From Rheinheimera riviphila (lineage in GTDB: Bacteria > Pseudomonadota > Gammaproteobacteria > Enterobacterales > Alteromonadaceae), in the NCBI RefSeq assembly GCF_004005945.1, contig NZ_SACS01000005.1:62001-126000 (forward strand): a stretch of 64,000 nt of DNA, read 5' to 3'. Shown here piece by piece: positions 10,408 to 19,142 of this stretch. The translations under genes and the position numbers were made by a program. Numbering within the stretch: position 1 is the first letter of the stretch; the number at the start of each line of letters is the position of its first letter. The notes below the pieces were generated by a model. The model was given only the letters and a program-made list of their open reading frames with translations, was not told the origin of the DNA and did no database searches.

Positions 10408-10437
10408 AAAAGCCGCACTGGTTTGAGTGCGGCTTTT
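10408..10437. terminator. Bidirectional rho-independent terminator
   Basis: AAAAGCCGCACT (10408-10419) and AGTGCGGCTTTT (10426-10437) form a perfect 12-bp stem around a 6-base loop, with A- and T-runs on either side. It lies between the convergent solute-binding-like gene and the GH31 gene and can serve both. Confidence 0.9.
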
Positions 10438-10466
10438 ATCCTTGTTACTGGGGAGTCAGTTTTGGT

Positions 10467-13400
10467 TTACTTTCCCACTTTATCCCCGGCAAAACCAATC
10501 AGCATGGCATTGGCCCAGTTGGCGCAGATTTTGTTGTTACCGGCGGTGGTACGCAGGCTCAGCAGTTTGATGCCGCGGATATCCAGTTGTGGTTTCACCA
10601 CCGCTGGCGCTTGCAAGGTGCCTGAATCGTACAGTAACTGATCATCGCCATAGATTTGGAACTGCACGCTGCCATGCTGGCGGCAGCTATCGTCGATGCC
10701 GACATCGGCACGGAACAATTGCCAGTGGCCAGCCAACGGGTAATCAATCCGGCTCTGTCCGGCTACCCCTAAGCCTTTGCGGAACTTCAGTCCGTTCATT
10801 TGCATTTGGCCGCCATCTTTGGCTTTTTTGCCGCCGTTGGCGCTATTGAGTTCCACCGAACCACGACTGTTTTCAATGATACTCGCTGTCACTTCCGACA
10901 ATGGCTGTTGCAACTGCGGCTGATTGGGCAGCGGTTGCTCCAGTACTTTAAATTCAGAAATGGTGATCGGCGTCACTTGTGTCGGCAGCAGGGCGTTAAA
11001 AGCTTTGGCAATGGCCGGTTTTGTTTTATTGGCGTCCGCAGCTTTTTCATCGGCTGTTTTTTCATCCCCGGCCGCCGTCACCATCGGATCCAGCGCGCTG
11101 CCATCTTCCGCCTGATCCTGAGTACTCAGCACCCGGAATCTGAATAAGGTACCGGCTTTGGCTGGAAATTCGACTTTTTGGCTGGTCTGCTGCACTTTTA
11201 AGCTGCCGCGATGTGCCGGTGCGCCCCATTCGCCGTTGTTGTCGGCGATGTAGACTTCATAATCGCGCACCTGACCATATTTCCAGTGTTGGTCATTCCT
11301 TGGCGCAATTTCAAAACCGTTGACCATCCGCCGCTCCCCAAGCGCCAGCGTAAATTCGTGGGCACCGGTTTTCAGCGCTTGGTCGCGCTTGGTTCTAAAC
11401 CAGGTGGTTGGATTACCATCAAAGGCGTTTTCCAGTAGATGGCCTGATTCTTCAGCCGGGCGGTTCAGCACCAGCAAACTATCGGCGGCGATGGCGTTGC
11501 CGAGCTCTGGTGCTGCCGGATAACCTGCGGTTTGCGTTAACGTCAGTGCAGGATTGATCGTCAGCTCAAACTGCAAGGCTTCGCGAATAGAGACTTTTTC
11601 AGTTTTGGCATAAATCACCCCGTATTTTTCGCTGCTGAAATACCAGCCACTGTTGGCTTTGGCAAAAGCGGCAGCGTCTTTGAGTTGCGGCAGTGCCGAG
11701 CCAGCCAGTTTCACCTGCTCTGGTTTCACTCTACTATGCACCTGCAACTGATATTGCCGTTGCTGCTCTTGTCCCTGATAGTCGCCACTGACCGGCGCAA
11801 TCTCAATTTGAATGTCACCGGCTTTGCCTGCAGGCGCCTTGACGGTAAAAGCTTGCTGACTAAATTTTCCCTGCTGATACTGGCGGGTATTGCCATCATC
11901 CTCATACATCAGGTAACTGCTTTCGCCATAAGGATAAATATCTATCGTCAGTACATCTTTGGGTTTTTCACCGTCATATAACGATACCGGATACATTGGC
12001 AGAATGGCGCCGGCGCGGACAAACAGCGGAATGGTTTTTAAATCGACTTTGTAGTCGAGCTTGATACCAGCTGCAGGTGCCTCGACCACCCGGCCATCCC
12101 AGTAGTCAAGCCACTGACCTTGTGGCAAATACACATCTTTACGCCAGCCTTTGCTGGCCGCCATCGACCGATACACCGGCGCTACCAGTAAATCCTTGCC
12201 GACTAAAAACTGATATTTATGGGCTTCGGTCAGCGCGTTTGGATCATTCGGATAATCCCACATCAGGCCACGTAAAATCGGCGCGCCAGTAATTTCCGCT
12301 TCATAAGCGGCGGTATACATATAAGGCATCAGCCGCATTTTCAGTTTCAGATAATCGCGGTTGATGCTGCGATAAGGTTCGTCGTACCACCACGGATGTT
12401 TACGTGCCGCTTTGGCCCAGCCCGACATGCCCATTAGCACCGGGGTAAAAGCTTTCCACTGCAAATCACGGGTATAGGTTTCCGGGCTGCCGCCAAAAAT
12501 TGCGTCAACATCGCCGGTGGCGTAAGCCTGACCGGATAAACCCGAGCCGATTAAGGTCGGGATATGCCAGCGGATATAGTCCCAACTGGCGGATTGGTCG
12601 CCGGTCCAGGTCACTGCGTAACGTTGAATACCGGCCCAGCCCATCACTGTCCATAAAAAGGGTCTTGAATCTGAGTTGTTGAGGATGCCGTCAGCAGCGG
12701 ATTTATTGGCGTCGAGTGCAAACTGATAACCCTGACCGGTCCATGCGACATCGAGTTTTTGCGCGCGGGAACCGGCGGTGCCGACTTCCCAGGCGATTTT
12801 ATCAACGCCGTTTTCGGTCCAGAGGCCGGTTCTGAAACCGTATTTGGCCAGGCCAGCCACGACTTTGGGTAAGTCGGTGTAACCGCAGCCGTAGCCGTCG
12901 TTCGGTAAAATCCAGCCGCCTGGCATGTCATGTTCACGGTATTTTTTGGCAACAGTTTCAATCACATCTGGCGTGGTGCCGGTCGGGCCGTCGCTCCAGC
13001 CGTCGGGTACGGTGCCGGGTTTTTTCACGTTATCGCCGTCGTTGTAGCAATCGGCGTCGCCGTATTCAAAGGCCCAGCGCGGAATAAGTCTGGCGCGGCC
13101 GGTCAGCTCGGTGTAGTCGGCCAGCACGTTTTTGATGGAGTCGCCGACAAAATAATAACTATCAAAACGTTGTTCGTGGTGGCTTAGGTTGATGTACTCA
13201 CTGGAGCGAAAATCGTAACTTCCGTTAGCCCAGCTGTTACGCAGCACACCGTAACCTTTGCTCGACATAAAAAATGGCGCCGGGCTTGGTCTGTCACCTT
13301 CTTCCCAACCGCCGGAATAGGAAATTTCCATGGTTTTGCCTTTAAATTCAAAGGCACCATTTTGCTGGCCACCGCCAAAAAAGCGCTCTTGCGGATCGCT

Positions 13401-13883
13401 GCTTAATGTCTGGAAACTTAAGTCTTTCGCCAGTTCCAGCGGTTGTAACTCTTCAAAAATCAGCCTTTGATTATCGGCATGATATAAGGCGAATTTCAGC
13501 GGTTGTTTGTAGATGCGTAGTGCCATGGCGCTGGTTTGCAGCAGCTGATAATCGCCCTTGTCATGGAGGCTGAATTCGACTTTGGCGTAATCGTTTTTAA
13601 TCACGATGGCGGCGGCCTTATCGCCAGGGCCAGGGAACGGACTGTTGCTGTTTTTGGCACCGTCATTGGCAGCTGCAGCTTGTAGCCGGAATAATCCCGG
13701 TTTTAACAGCTGAATTTGCAGTCGGATCTGTTGATCGGTCTTCAGCTCAACCTGGCCGGTTTCGGCGCTAATGTGCTGTAAATTGCCGATGGGGGCGGCG
13801 ACTGCGCTAAATGCCAACGCCTGACTGATCGCAAGTGCTAACACTGCAGGCGCTAATAAGGTGTAACGACAACGAATAGCCAT
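10467..13883 (-). CDS. Secreted GH31 glycosidase with CBM/F5-8 type C and NPCBM-like domains
   Basis: An 1138-residue secreted enzyme with a signal peptide (LLAPAVLALAISQALAFSAVAA). Residues about 30-270 form the GH31 N-terminal beta domain and about 280-620 the TIM barrel. The usual WxDMNE nucleophile motif is replaced by KLDVAWTG with Asp378; the acid/base is Asp429 in WTGDQSASW. Beta domains follow, then an F5/8 type C (CBM32-like) module (LLENAFDGNPTTWFRTKRD onward, about 830-960) and a C-terminal NPCBM-like module (LKFRKGLGVAGQSRIDYPL onward). Phrases such as SGLSGQAYATGDVDAIFGGS match what I recall of the GH31 branch containing alpha-N-acetylgalactosaminidases; alpha-galactosidase or alpha-glucosidase remains possible. 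AAGAGG lies 8-9 bases before the ATG. It lies downstream of the lanthipeptide genes on the same strand. Confidence 0.93.
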   Translation of the reverse strand: MAIRCRYTLLAPAVLALAISQALAFSAVAAPIGNLQHISAETGQVELKTDQQIRLQIQLLKPGLFRLQAAAANDGAKNSNSPFPGPGDKAAAIVIKNDYAKVEFSLHDKGDYQLLQTSAMALRIYKQPLKFALYHADNQRLIFEELQPLELAKDLSFQTLSSDPQERFFGGGQQNGAFEFKGKTMEISYSGGWEEGDRPSPAPFFMSSKGYGVLRNSWANGSYDFRSSEYINLSHHEQRFDSYYFVGDSIKNVLADYTELTGRARLIPRWAFEYGDADCYNDGDNVKKPGTVPDGWSDGPTGTTPDVIETVAKKYREHDMPGGWILPNDGYGCGYTDLPKVVAGLAKYGFRTGLWTENGVDKIAWEVGTAGSRAQKLDVAWTGQGYQFALDANKSAADGILNNSDSRPFLWTVMGWAGIQRYAVTWTGDQSASWDYIRWHIPTLIGSGLSGQAYATGDVDAIFGGSPETYTRDLQWKAFTPVLMGMSGWAKAARKHPWWYDEPYRSINRDYLKLKMRLMPYMYTAAYEAEITGAPILRGLMWDYPNDPNALTEAHKYQFLVGKDLLVAPVYRSMAASKGWRKDVYLPQGQWLDYWDGRVVEAPAAGIKLDYKVDLKTIPLFVRAGAILPMYPVSLYDGEKPKDVLTIDIYPYGESSYLMYEDDGNTRQYQQGKFSQQAFTVKAPAGKAGDIQIEIAPVSGDYQGQEQQRQYQLQVHSRVKPEQVKLAGSALPQLKDAAAFAKANSGWYFSSEKYGVIYAKTEKVSIREALQFELTINPALTLTQTAGYPAAPELGNAIAADSLLVLNRPAEESGHLLENAFDGNPTTWFRTKRDQALKTGAHEFTLALGERRMVNGFEIAPRNDQHWKYGQVRDYEVYIADNNGEWGAPAHRGSLKVQQTSQKVEFPAKAGTLFRFRVLSTQDQAEDGSALDPMVTAAGDEKTADEKAADANKTKPAIAKAFNALLPTQVTPITISEFKVLEQPLPNQPQLQQPLSEVTASIIENSRGSVELNSANGGKKAKDGGQMQMNGLKFRKGLGVAGQSRIDYPLAGHWQLFRADVGIDDSCRQHGSVQFQIYGDDQLLYDSGTLQAPAVVKPQLDIRGIKLLSLRTTAGNNKICANWANAMLIGFAGDKVGK

Positions 13884-14005
13884 GGAACAACCTCTTTCAT
13901 AATGAAAAAACGAAATGTGATGGACAACCGCATTAGTCTCGCTCCTGGGTACAATGCATTCTCAAGGGTATCGCTTTCCGCTGCAGCCAACAACATAATG
14001 CAAAT

Positions 14006-14024
14006 GTATACTTAGTCGATATAC
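14006..14024. promoter_or_regulatory. Dyad upstream of the GH31 gene, possible operator
   Basis: GTATA and TATAC flank a 9-base spacer (CTTAGTCGA), and a second small dyad (ATAC...GTAT) follows at once. The site is about 120 bases upstream of the GH31 start, in the 207-base gap between that gene and the glycosyltransferase gene. Regulation by a local repressor is a guess; no matching site was sought genome-wide. Confidence 0.3.
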
Positions 14025-14090
14025 TTTTAAGGTATTGATTTTAATATTGAATATATAAAAATGTCGATCAACCAGGTAGGCTCCACTCGC

Positions 14091-15002
14091 TCAGTGACAG
14101 GAGCGCTCAAGTATTTCCACCATATATTTGTTGTTAAACTCAATGAATTCCTGAATGCTACGTTGATTCAGTTCGGACTTGATTTGTAAGCGAAGATTTT
14201 CAATCGCTTGCCAGTTTTGTTCAAATAATGGGTTTGTGTAAAAAGTCCGCTTGATGTCTGTAAACGGAACCAGATCCAAAACGTATAAACAAACAATTTT
14301 GTTATATTCAATATGCATCATTGGTTTAATATAGGGTTGAACTGGCCGGTACAAGTGGCCCACAATGATATCGCTCATCAAAGTACACTGACCGCCAGCC
14401 AGATATGCCTTAATGCTAAGGAATTGCTCATCGTAACCCCACTGGGCAAGTCCGTGCAGCCCTCGCAGATGTAGATAAAAATTCTTATCAAAAGCATAGG
14501 CCGCTCCCATAATGCAGGGAATTGCCGGGTTATCAGCTACGAACGGCAACCAAACGGTGTCAAGCAGTCGACTTGACTCAGTGGAAAGATCAATGGTGCA
14601 GCCAGCCCCAATTGGACTTTCGGGATTTATGTTCCAGTTATCGTCAATCGCCACTGAAACAGAGCAAAACAGATGCTGAGGATGGTTGATGACATGGTTC
14701 ACCAACTTACTGGCCCAATCCGGCTGCAAAAATTTCATATGACCATCTAAAAACAAGATGATGTTATTACTGGCAAGTTTAACGCCACGTTCTCTACTGC
14801 CGGAAACACCAAGTCGCGAACTATTCTGATAATATCTGACGCAAAATTCGTGACTTAGCGAATCGTAATCATAGTTGTCTGTAGACAAATCATTCAGCAA
14901 GATTACCTCTATGTCAGTCAAATCGCAGCTATCAAATAAACTGTGTAGCGTTTTGCGTATATTTTCACCTTCGTTCAAAAATGGAATAATTACGCTAATC
15001 AT
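14091..15002 (-). CDS. GT2/GT27-like glycosyltransferase of the lanthipeptide locus
   Basis: A 303-residue soluble GT-A glycosyltransferase. It begins with the nucleotide-binding fold SVIIPFLNEGENIRKTLHSL. The metal-binding motif is Asp-x-His (FLDGH, Asp86-His88) rather than DxD. Further on are a Gly-rich acceptor loop (MGAAYAFDKNFY), WGYDEQF (188-194) and IVGHLYR (213-219). DxH, W-G-x-[DE]-E and VGH-x-[FY]-R are features of polypeptide GalNAc-transferases (GT27), although many bacterial GT2 enzymes share some of them. The ATG overlaps the lanB stop by four bases, so it is translationally coupled and probably modifies the lanthipeptide. The sugar donor is not established. Confidence 0.85.
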   Translation of the reverse strand: MISVIIPFLNEGENIRKTLHSLFDSCDLTDIEVILLNDLSTDNYDYDSLSHEFCVRYYQNSSRLGVSGSRERGVKLASNNIILFLDGHMKFLQPDWASKLVNHVINHPQHLFCSVSVAIDDNWNINPESPIGAGCTIDLSTESSRLLDTVWLPFVADNPAIPCIMGAAYAFDKNFYLHLRGLHGLAQWGYDEQFLSIKAYLAGGQCTLMSDIIVGHLYRPVQPYIKPMMHIEYNKIVCLYVLDLVPFTDIKRTFYTNPLFEQNWQAIENLRLQIKSELNQRSIQEFIEFNNKYMVEILERSCH

Positions 15003-17932
15003 TTGCCGCTCTCCTGTACTGACAGTTCTTTATAGGTTTTATAGGCCAGACCGTAGCAGAGCATTTCGAGCTCTCGTCCGTAATGAACAAACATTCTGTT
15101 GCAGTGCATGTGGAAAACAGCAGTGAGAGCTGCTGAGGTCACTTCGGTACAGTGGCTGGTCAGAAATTTATAATATTGTGCAAGATGCCTGGTGCGGAAC
15201 TGGGCTTCTTGCGGTGCGTCTTCTCTGAAAGGGTCACTCAGCAACAGTACCAGCTGGCTTTTGTGAAGGCGGTATAATGCAGATAAATGTTTCAGGATAT
15301 CTGTAGGATTCGTGTACTCGGCAAGATAAGAGTTGAAAATACGGTAGCAATCTGCAGCTTTGTCCGTATTTGTTTGCATTTGCAGGGTTAGTATTTGATC
15401 CAGAAATTTGAATGATTGCCACATCCGATCTGATTCGGTAGTCAGCTTTTGCCCAGAATACAGACTCAGAAGGTATCGGCTGTCTGCTGAAAAAATGGCT
15501 TCAGCTAACAGAACTCCGGCATATCCGCCATAACGACTGACTTCCCTTTTATAAACTGCGACTTCAATTTCCGTGCGGCCTGGCTGTATCTGATTCAGGA
15601 AAGCAAAAATTGCACTGTAATCCATCGTTGGTGTCACTGATTCAGGCGCTCTTAGAAGCCTGAGCCGCAGATGAGGTCGTGGATCGGCATATCGTACGAA
15701 AAAAAACATATAGTCTTGATAAGTTGTAATTATCTGTCGCAACTCAGCTGAATTCAGCACACACTCAAGTGTCGTTACCGAACCATAGATTTTGACATAT
15801 AACTCTGAGCCGCTGGGTGGAAGTATGGATGGTTGTAGTCTGTGTATTGCCTCAGCCGCAGGCTTGGGCTGATAGGGTTTTACTGGCGGTTGCAGTGCGA
15901 TAACGACTTCATTACTGTAATGCATACCCTGACTGCATTGGATAAGGCTAGTGTATTGATCTGATAATGATTCATACAATTCAAATATGGGGTGATTCTG
16001 CTGTAACAGAATTTTTAAGTCGGTATCAGAATGCAAATCCAATCTCAGGATCTGATCCGCCTCGCCAAAACTGATATACCGGTCAAGCTGCAGCAGATTC
16101 AGTAGCTGCAGGCGGCCTGCAGCTGTTTGCTTTGCCAGACCAGTAATATCACTGGCTGGGACCAGCCAGCGCTTTTTCTGCAGAATGATATTTCGATACT
16201 GAATACGTGGTAGATAGTGCAGCTGCGTTACTACCGGTGGTAACTGGAACGCAGGAGTTCGCGCGTTTTGGTTTTGTAACATGCCGAAAAAATGATACAA
16301 ATTCAATTGCTGATGCTGATAGGCGTGAGCAGATGAGATTCTGGGGATCACCCGTTTTTTGAGTTTGATGCTATAGAGGCAAATCTCATCGTTATCTAGG
16401 TAAACAAGTAAGTCCGCTGGCATGATCACAAATTCTGGTGCTACGGAAGGTGCAACAAACAACGGAATTTCATATTGATACCATGTCGGTCGCCGTATCA
16501 CATCCAATTGCCTGAGATTTTCGACATACAATACTTCTGCATAAATCAATTCAGGATTGAAACACTGCTCATCTTTTATGGAATTCTGCAGTGAATGTAA
16601 AAGTTCATCACCTAATAACGGGCTGAATCTGCTATGCCAGAGAATCGAAGTAGGCCCATATGATCCACAGTAATTAATTAGCAATTTGTCATCTGCATCG
16701 ACAAATAAATTGACCAGCAAGCCGGAGGTCGCGGCGTAACGATGTTGGATCCCCGCCCCAAATGTGAGTTTAGCATCAGCCAAATCCAGCGTGGAGGATT
16801 GCTGTTGAGCACCGGCGGTAATCTGCCTGATAATGTATTCATCAAGCATGCTGGCTTTGAACTGTACTGGTGAATTGCCATCACCTTTTTGCCGCAGTTT
16901 AAGAGATTTTAACCACTCACTCTGGACAACTGTGCCGCCAAATGTGGTGATTCCGTTGTCAGTATCCAGCACTTCCAGCAATGGTACGGCGCTGTTTTCG
17001 TAGCGTCGAAGAAATTCTTGTTTAAACAACTCTGGCAGATGTTGTTTCCGCGGGTAAACCAAAGAGTCAAGGAAGTACAGATCTTTAGAAAATTGTCGTA
17101 AATCTCTCTCTGATAACGTGTTTTGACTGAAAGATGCCTGTAGATTAACAAAGTGATCAGGACGTAATGATGCATGTGCCTGTGCCGGGGGGGGCAGAAT
17201 CGCTGTCAGCGTCCACTGCGATTCAGTGGCTGCCGGAGTCAATGTAATACCGCCCCAAGTGGATAATACGTCATAGTCAACCAGCTGCTTGATGTAGTCG
17301 ATTGCTTCTTCTGCTGATGTTCCAGGACTGATCTGACGGATCAGTTGACCAAGCTCAGAAACATTAGTGACATGCCGGATTTGACTAAGCAACGTCGCCA
17401 GATCGTCTTCAAGGGCTATTTCACTGAGTTTAAAATGAGCTTGAGAATCCAGCCAGTGTTGCTGCAGATATCTGACCTTTTGCTGCCAAAAATAAAGGGT
17501 CGGATTCAGAAAAAGAGGCGCGGAGCCTCGGGATAAAATAGTTGCGTCGGTGGATAGCAATATCTGCGATTTTCTGCTGACATAAGCCTGAAATTGATCA
17601 GGATGACAAAGAATTCGGTTACTGTCAGCGCATGTCAAAGGGGCTACAGCGGAGAAAAAACCGAATGGTGTTGGTCGGAAAGCCATACGGATCAAATATT
17701 TTTTTATAGTGCAAATGTCTTTATCAGAAATGTTGCCAGTTGCTGCTTTGAGCTGCAGACGTTGCAATAAATCTGGTGCGGCATAAGCAATTGCCACAGA
17801 TATTAACGGATCATTCAACAACAAACCGACAGTCTCAATACAGTGATGCTCCAGACCGGTTTTATATGTCTGAAAAGCCTCCAGACTGAGGCTGTTTACT
17901 CTGGCAATTAAATACATGTCAGTTTTTTGCAC
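14999..17932 (-). CDS. lanB: Class I lanthipeptide dehydratase LanB, full length
   Basis: A 977-residue LanB-type dehydratase. The N-terminal glutamylation domain spans about residues 20-640 and includes KYLIRMAFRPTPFGFFSAVA, the conserved RPTPFG region of the family. The C-terminal elimination domain (SpaB_C type) starts near residue 705 with SELYVKIYG and contains YADPRPHLRLRL and VYKREVSRYGG, corresponding to conserved Arg and Glu positions of that domain. Known LanB enzymes use glutamyl-tRNA to glutamylate Ser/Thr in the precursor, then eliminate glutamate to give dehydroalanine or dehydrobutyrine. The gene overlaps lanC by 14 bases and the glycosyltransferase by four, which implies coupled translation. 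Both halves are present, unlike the split proteins of thiopeptide clusters. Confidence 0.93.
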   Translation of the reverse strand: MQKTDMYLIARVNSLSLEAFQTYKTGLEHHCIETVGLLLNDPLISVAIAYAAPDLLQRLQLKAATGNISDKDICTIKKYLIRMAFRPTPFGFFSAVAPLTCADSNRILCHPDQFQAYVSRKSQILLSTDATILSRGSAPLFLNPTLYFWQQKVRYLQQHWLDSQAHFKLSEIALEDDLATLLSQIRHVTNVSELGQLIRQISPGTSAEEAIDYIKQLVDYDVLSTWGGITLTPAATESQWTLTAILPPPAQAHASLRPDHFVNLQASFSQNTLSERDLRQFSKDLYFLDSLVYPRKQHLPELFKQEFLRRYENSAVPLLEVLDTDNGITTFGGTVVQSEWLKSLKLRQKGDGNSPVQFKASMLDEYIIRQITAGAQQQSSTLDLADAKLTFGAGIQHRYAATSGLLVNLFVDADDKLLINYCGSYGPTSILWHSRFSPLLGDELLHSLQNSIKDEQCFNPELIYAEVLYVENLRQLDVIRRPTWYQYEIPLFVAPSVAPEFVIMPADLLVYLDNDEICLYSIKLKKRVIPRISSAHAYQHQQLNLYHFFGMLQNQNARTPAFQLPPVVTQLHYLPRIQYRNIILQKKRWLVPASDITGLAKQTAAGRLQLLNLLQLDRYISFGEADQILRLDLHSDTDLKILLQQNHPIFELYESLSDQYTSLIQCSQGMHYSNEVVIALQPPVKPYQPKPAAEAIHRLQPSILPPSGSELYVKIYGSVTTLECVLNSAELRQIITTYQDYMFFFVRYADPRPHLRLRLLRAPESVTPTMDYSAIFAFLNQIQPGRTEIEVAVYKREVSRYGGYAGVLLAEAIFSADSRYLLSLYSGQKLTTESDRMWQSFKFLDQILTLQMQTNTDKAADCYRIFNSYLAEYTNPTDILKHLSALYRLHKSQLVLLLSDPFREDAPQEAQFRTRHLAQYYKFLTSHCTEVTSAALTAVFHMHCNRMFVHYGRELEMLCYGLAYKTYKELSVQESGK

Positions 17933-19070
17933 TGTTAATCACCATTAAAACATCCAGCCAGTCCAGGTTGTTGATACAAGAAGATAAAGCCAGGCCAATC
18001 CCTGCCAGCCCGTTAAGAAAACTACAGTCGTGTGTGGAGCTATTTTCAAGTAATAGAGGTAACTCTTTGAGTAAATTGGTTTTATGCTGTTCTGCAGTCA
18101 GCCTGAAAATATACTCATCAGTCAGCTGGTACATTTTTAAATAGAGTACATACAAACTAGCATGGCCGTGGCACAGTGTGAGATCATCAGTCTTTGCATA
18201 CGCCTCTGCATTTGTTATGGTCTCGAACGCTAAATCCAGAAAGGATTTAGCTAGCGCTGTATCAGACATCAGCCGGGCAATCTGCAGCCCGCTGACAGCA
18301 ATAGTCAGATCCCCATAGCACCACCCCGGCCTTGTCAATGCGGTGTCGCCAGCCAAATAGCCATATCGACATGCCGTAGGCCGGGCTTGAAATTGTAGCC
18401 ACCGGTATGCATGACCAAGCAGTTTTTGTGCGTGCGCATGGCAGGAAGGGTAGCGTAGTGCCGGCGCAATACAGGCAATAATTCCAGGAATTCCATGAGC
18501 AAATCCAAGATTGTATTCGGATTCGGTGGCTGGTCGGTTACGAAATACTGATTCCTCTGGCTGTTCCCAGCAGCTTCCTGCGGCAACTCCGACAGATTTT
18601 ATCGTTATCTTTGCCAGATACAGTTCATAAAATTTGCTCTGGTCAGTCCGAAGTGAGCGTTTTGCAAAATATGCCGAAATACCAGACAACCCCTGCAACA
18701 ACTCAATTTCATTACCGTAAAGGTCTTTGTGCACGACATGGGTCAACAATGTGTCTACTTCGTTTAGCATATCGGGATCATATACAGAGTTATGTTGGTT
18801 CAGGTGTTCCAGAAACCAACATATACCGGCAATGCCGTTGCAATAGGAGTAATCCAGTTGCTCACTGTGTAAATGTTGATACAAAACGTCGAGTTCCAGC
18901 TCCATTAGATTTTGATCAGAATAGGCGGTGTGATACAGAAACAACAAAATGCCAGCTTTCCCGGTTAGCAGACCAGGAGCGGTACACTCGGAAATTGCCG
19001 ATGCCGTCTGTTTTTGAATCTGATGAATATAGTGCTGAATTACCGTAGCTGAAGTCATACGCCATTCCAT
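17919..19070 (-). CDS. lanC: Lanthionine synthetase C family cyclase LanC
   Basis: A 383-residue zinc-dependent cyclase that adds precursor cysteine thiols to dehydroamino acids to form (methyl)lanthionine rings. The double-barrel GxxG repeats are visible (LLTGKAGILLFL, YCNGIAGICWFL, LLQGLSGISAYF, NLGFAHGIPGII, LNGLAGIGLAL). The zinc ligands are Cys251 in GWCYGD and Cys300-His301 in LCHGHA; the probable catalytic His192 is in GFAHGIPG, so the enzyme looks intact. The ATG at 19058 (Met5) has a better purine-rich upstream stretch than the ATG at 19070, which abuts a hairpin; either is possible. It is second in the lanA-lanC-lanB-GT order. Confidence 0.93.
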   Translation of the reverse strand: MEWRMTSATVIQHYIHQIQKQTASAISECTAPGLLTGKAGILLFLYHTAYSDQNLMELELDVLYQHLHSEQLDYSYCNGIAGICWFLEHLNQHNSVYDPDMLNEVDTLLTHVVHKDLYGNEIELLQGLSGISAYFAKRSLRTDQSKFYELYLAKITIKSVGVAAGSCWEQPEESVFRNRPATESEYNLGFAHGIPGIIACIAPALRYPSCHAHAQKLLGHAYRWLQFQARPTACRYGYLAGDTALTRPGWCYGDLTIAVSGLQIARLMSDTALAKSFLDLAFETITNAEAYAKTDDLTLCHGHASLYVLYLKMYQLTDEYIFRLTAEQHKTNLLKELPLLLENSSTHDCSFLNGLAGIGLALSSCINNLDWLDVLMVINSAKN

Positions 19071-19071
19071 A

Positions 19072-19096
19072 AATGGAGTAGTCAGACTACTCCATT
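19072..19096 (-). other. Perfect hairpin between lanA and lanC
   Basis: AATGGAGTAGT (19072-19082) and ACTACTCCATT (19086-19096) form a perfect 11-bp stem with a 3-base loop immediately upstream of the lanC start. There is no T-run after it on the minus strand. In lanthipeptide operons a stem-loop after the precursor gene commonly limits read-through or protects the precursor mRNA; that role is inferred here. Confidence 0.6.
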
Positions 19097-19111
19097 ATTT
19101 GTTTACTCAAA

Positions 19112-19127
19112 AAGCAGGGGAGTCCCC
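19112..19127 (-). terminator. Weak terminator or attenuator after lanA
   Basis: On the minus strand GGGG-ACT-CCCC is followed by TGCTTTTTG, about 15-20 bases after the lanA stop. The stem is only 4-5 bp, so partial termination is more likely than a full stop. It would allow more precursor than enzyme transcript. Confidence 0.45.
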
Positions 19128-19142
19128 GTTCTCAAATACCTG

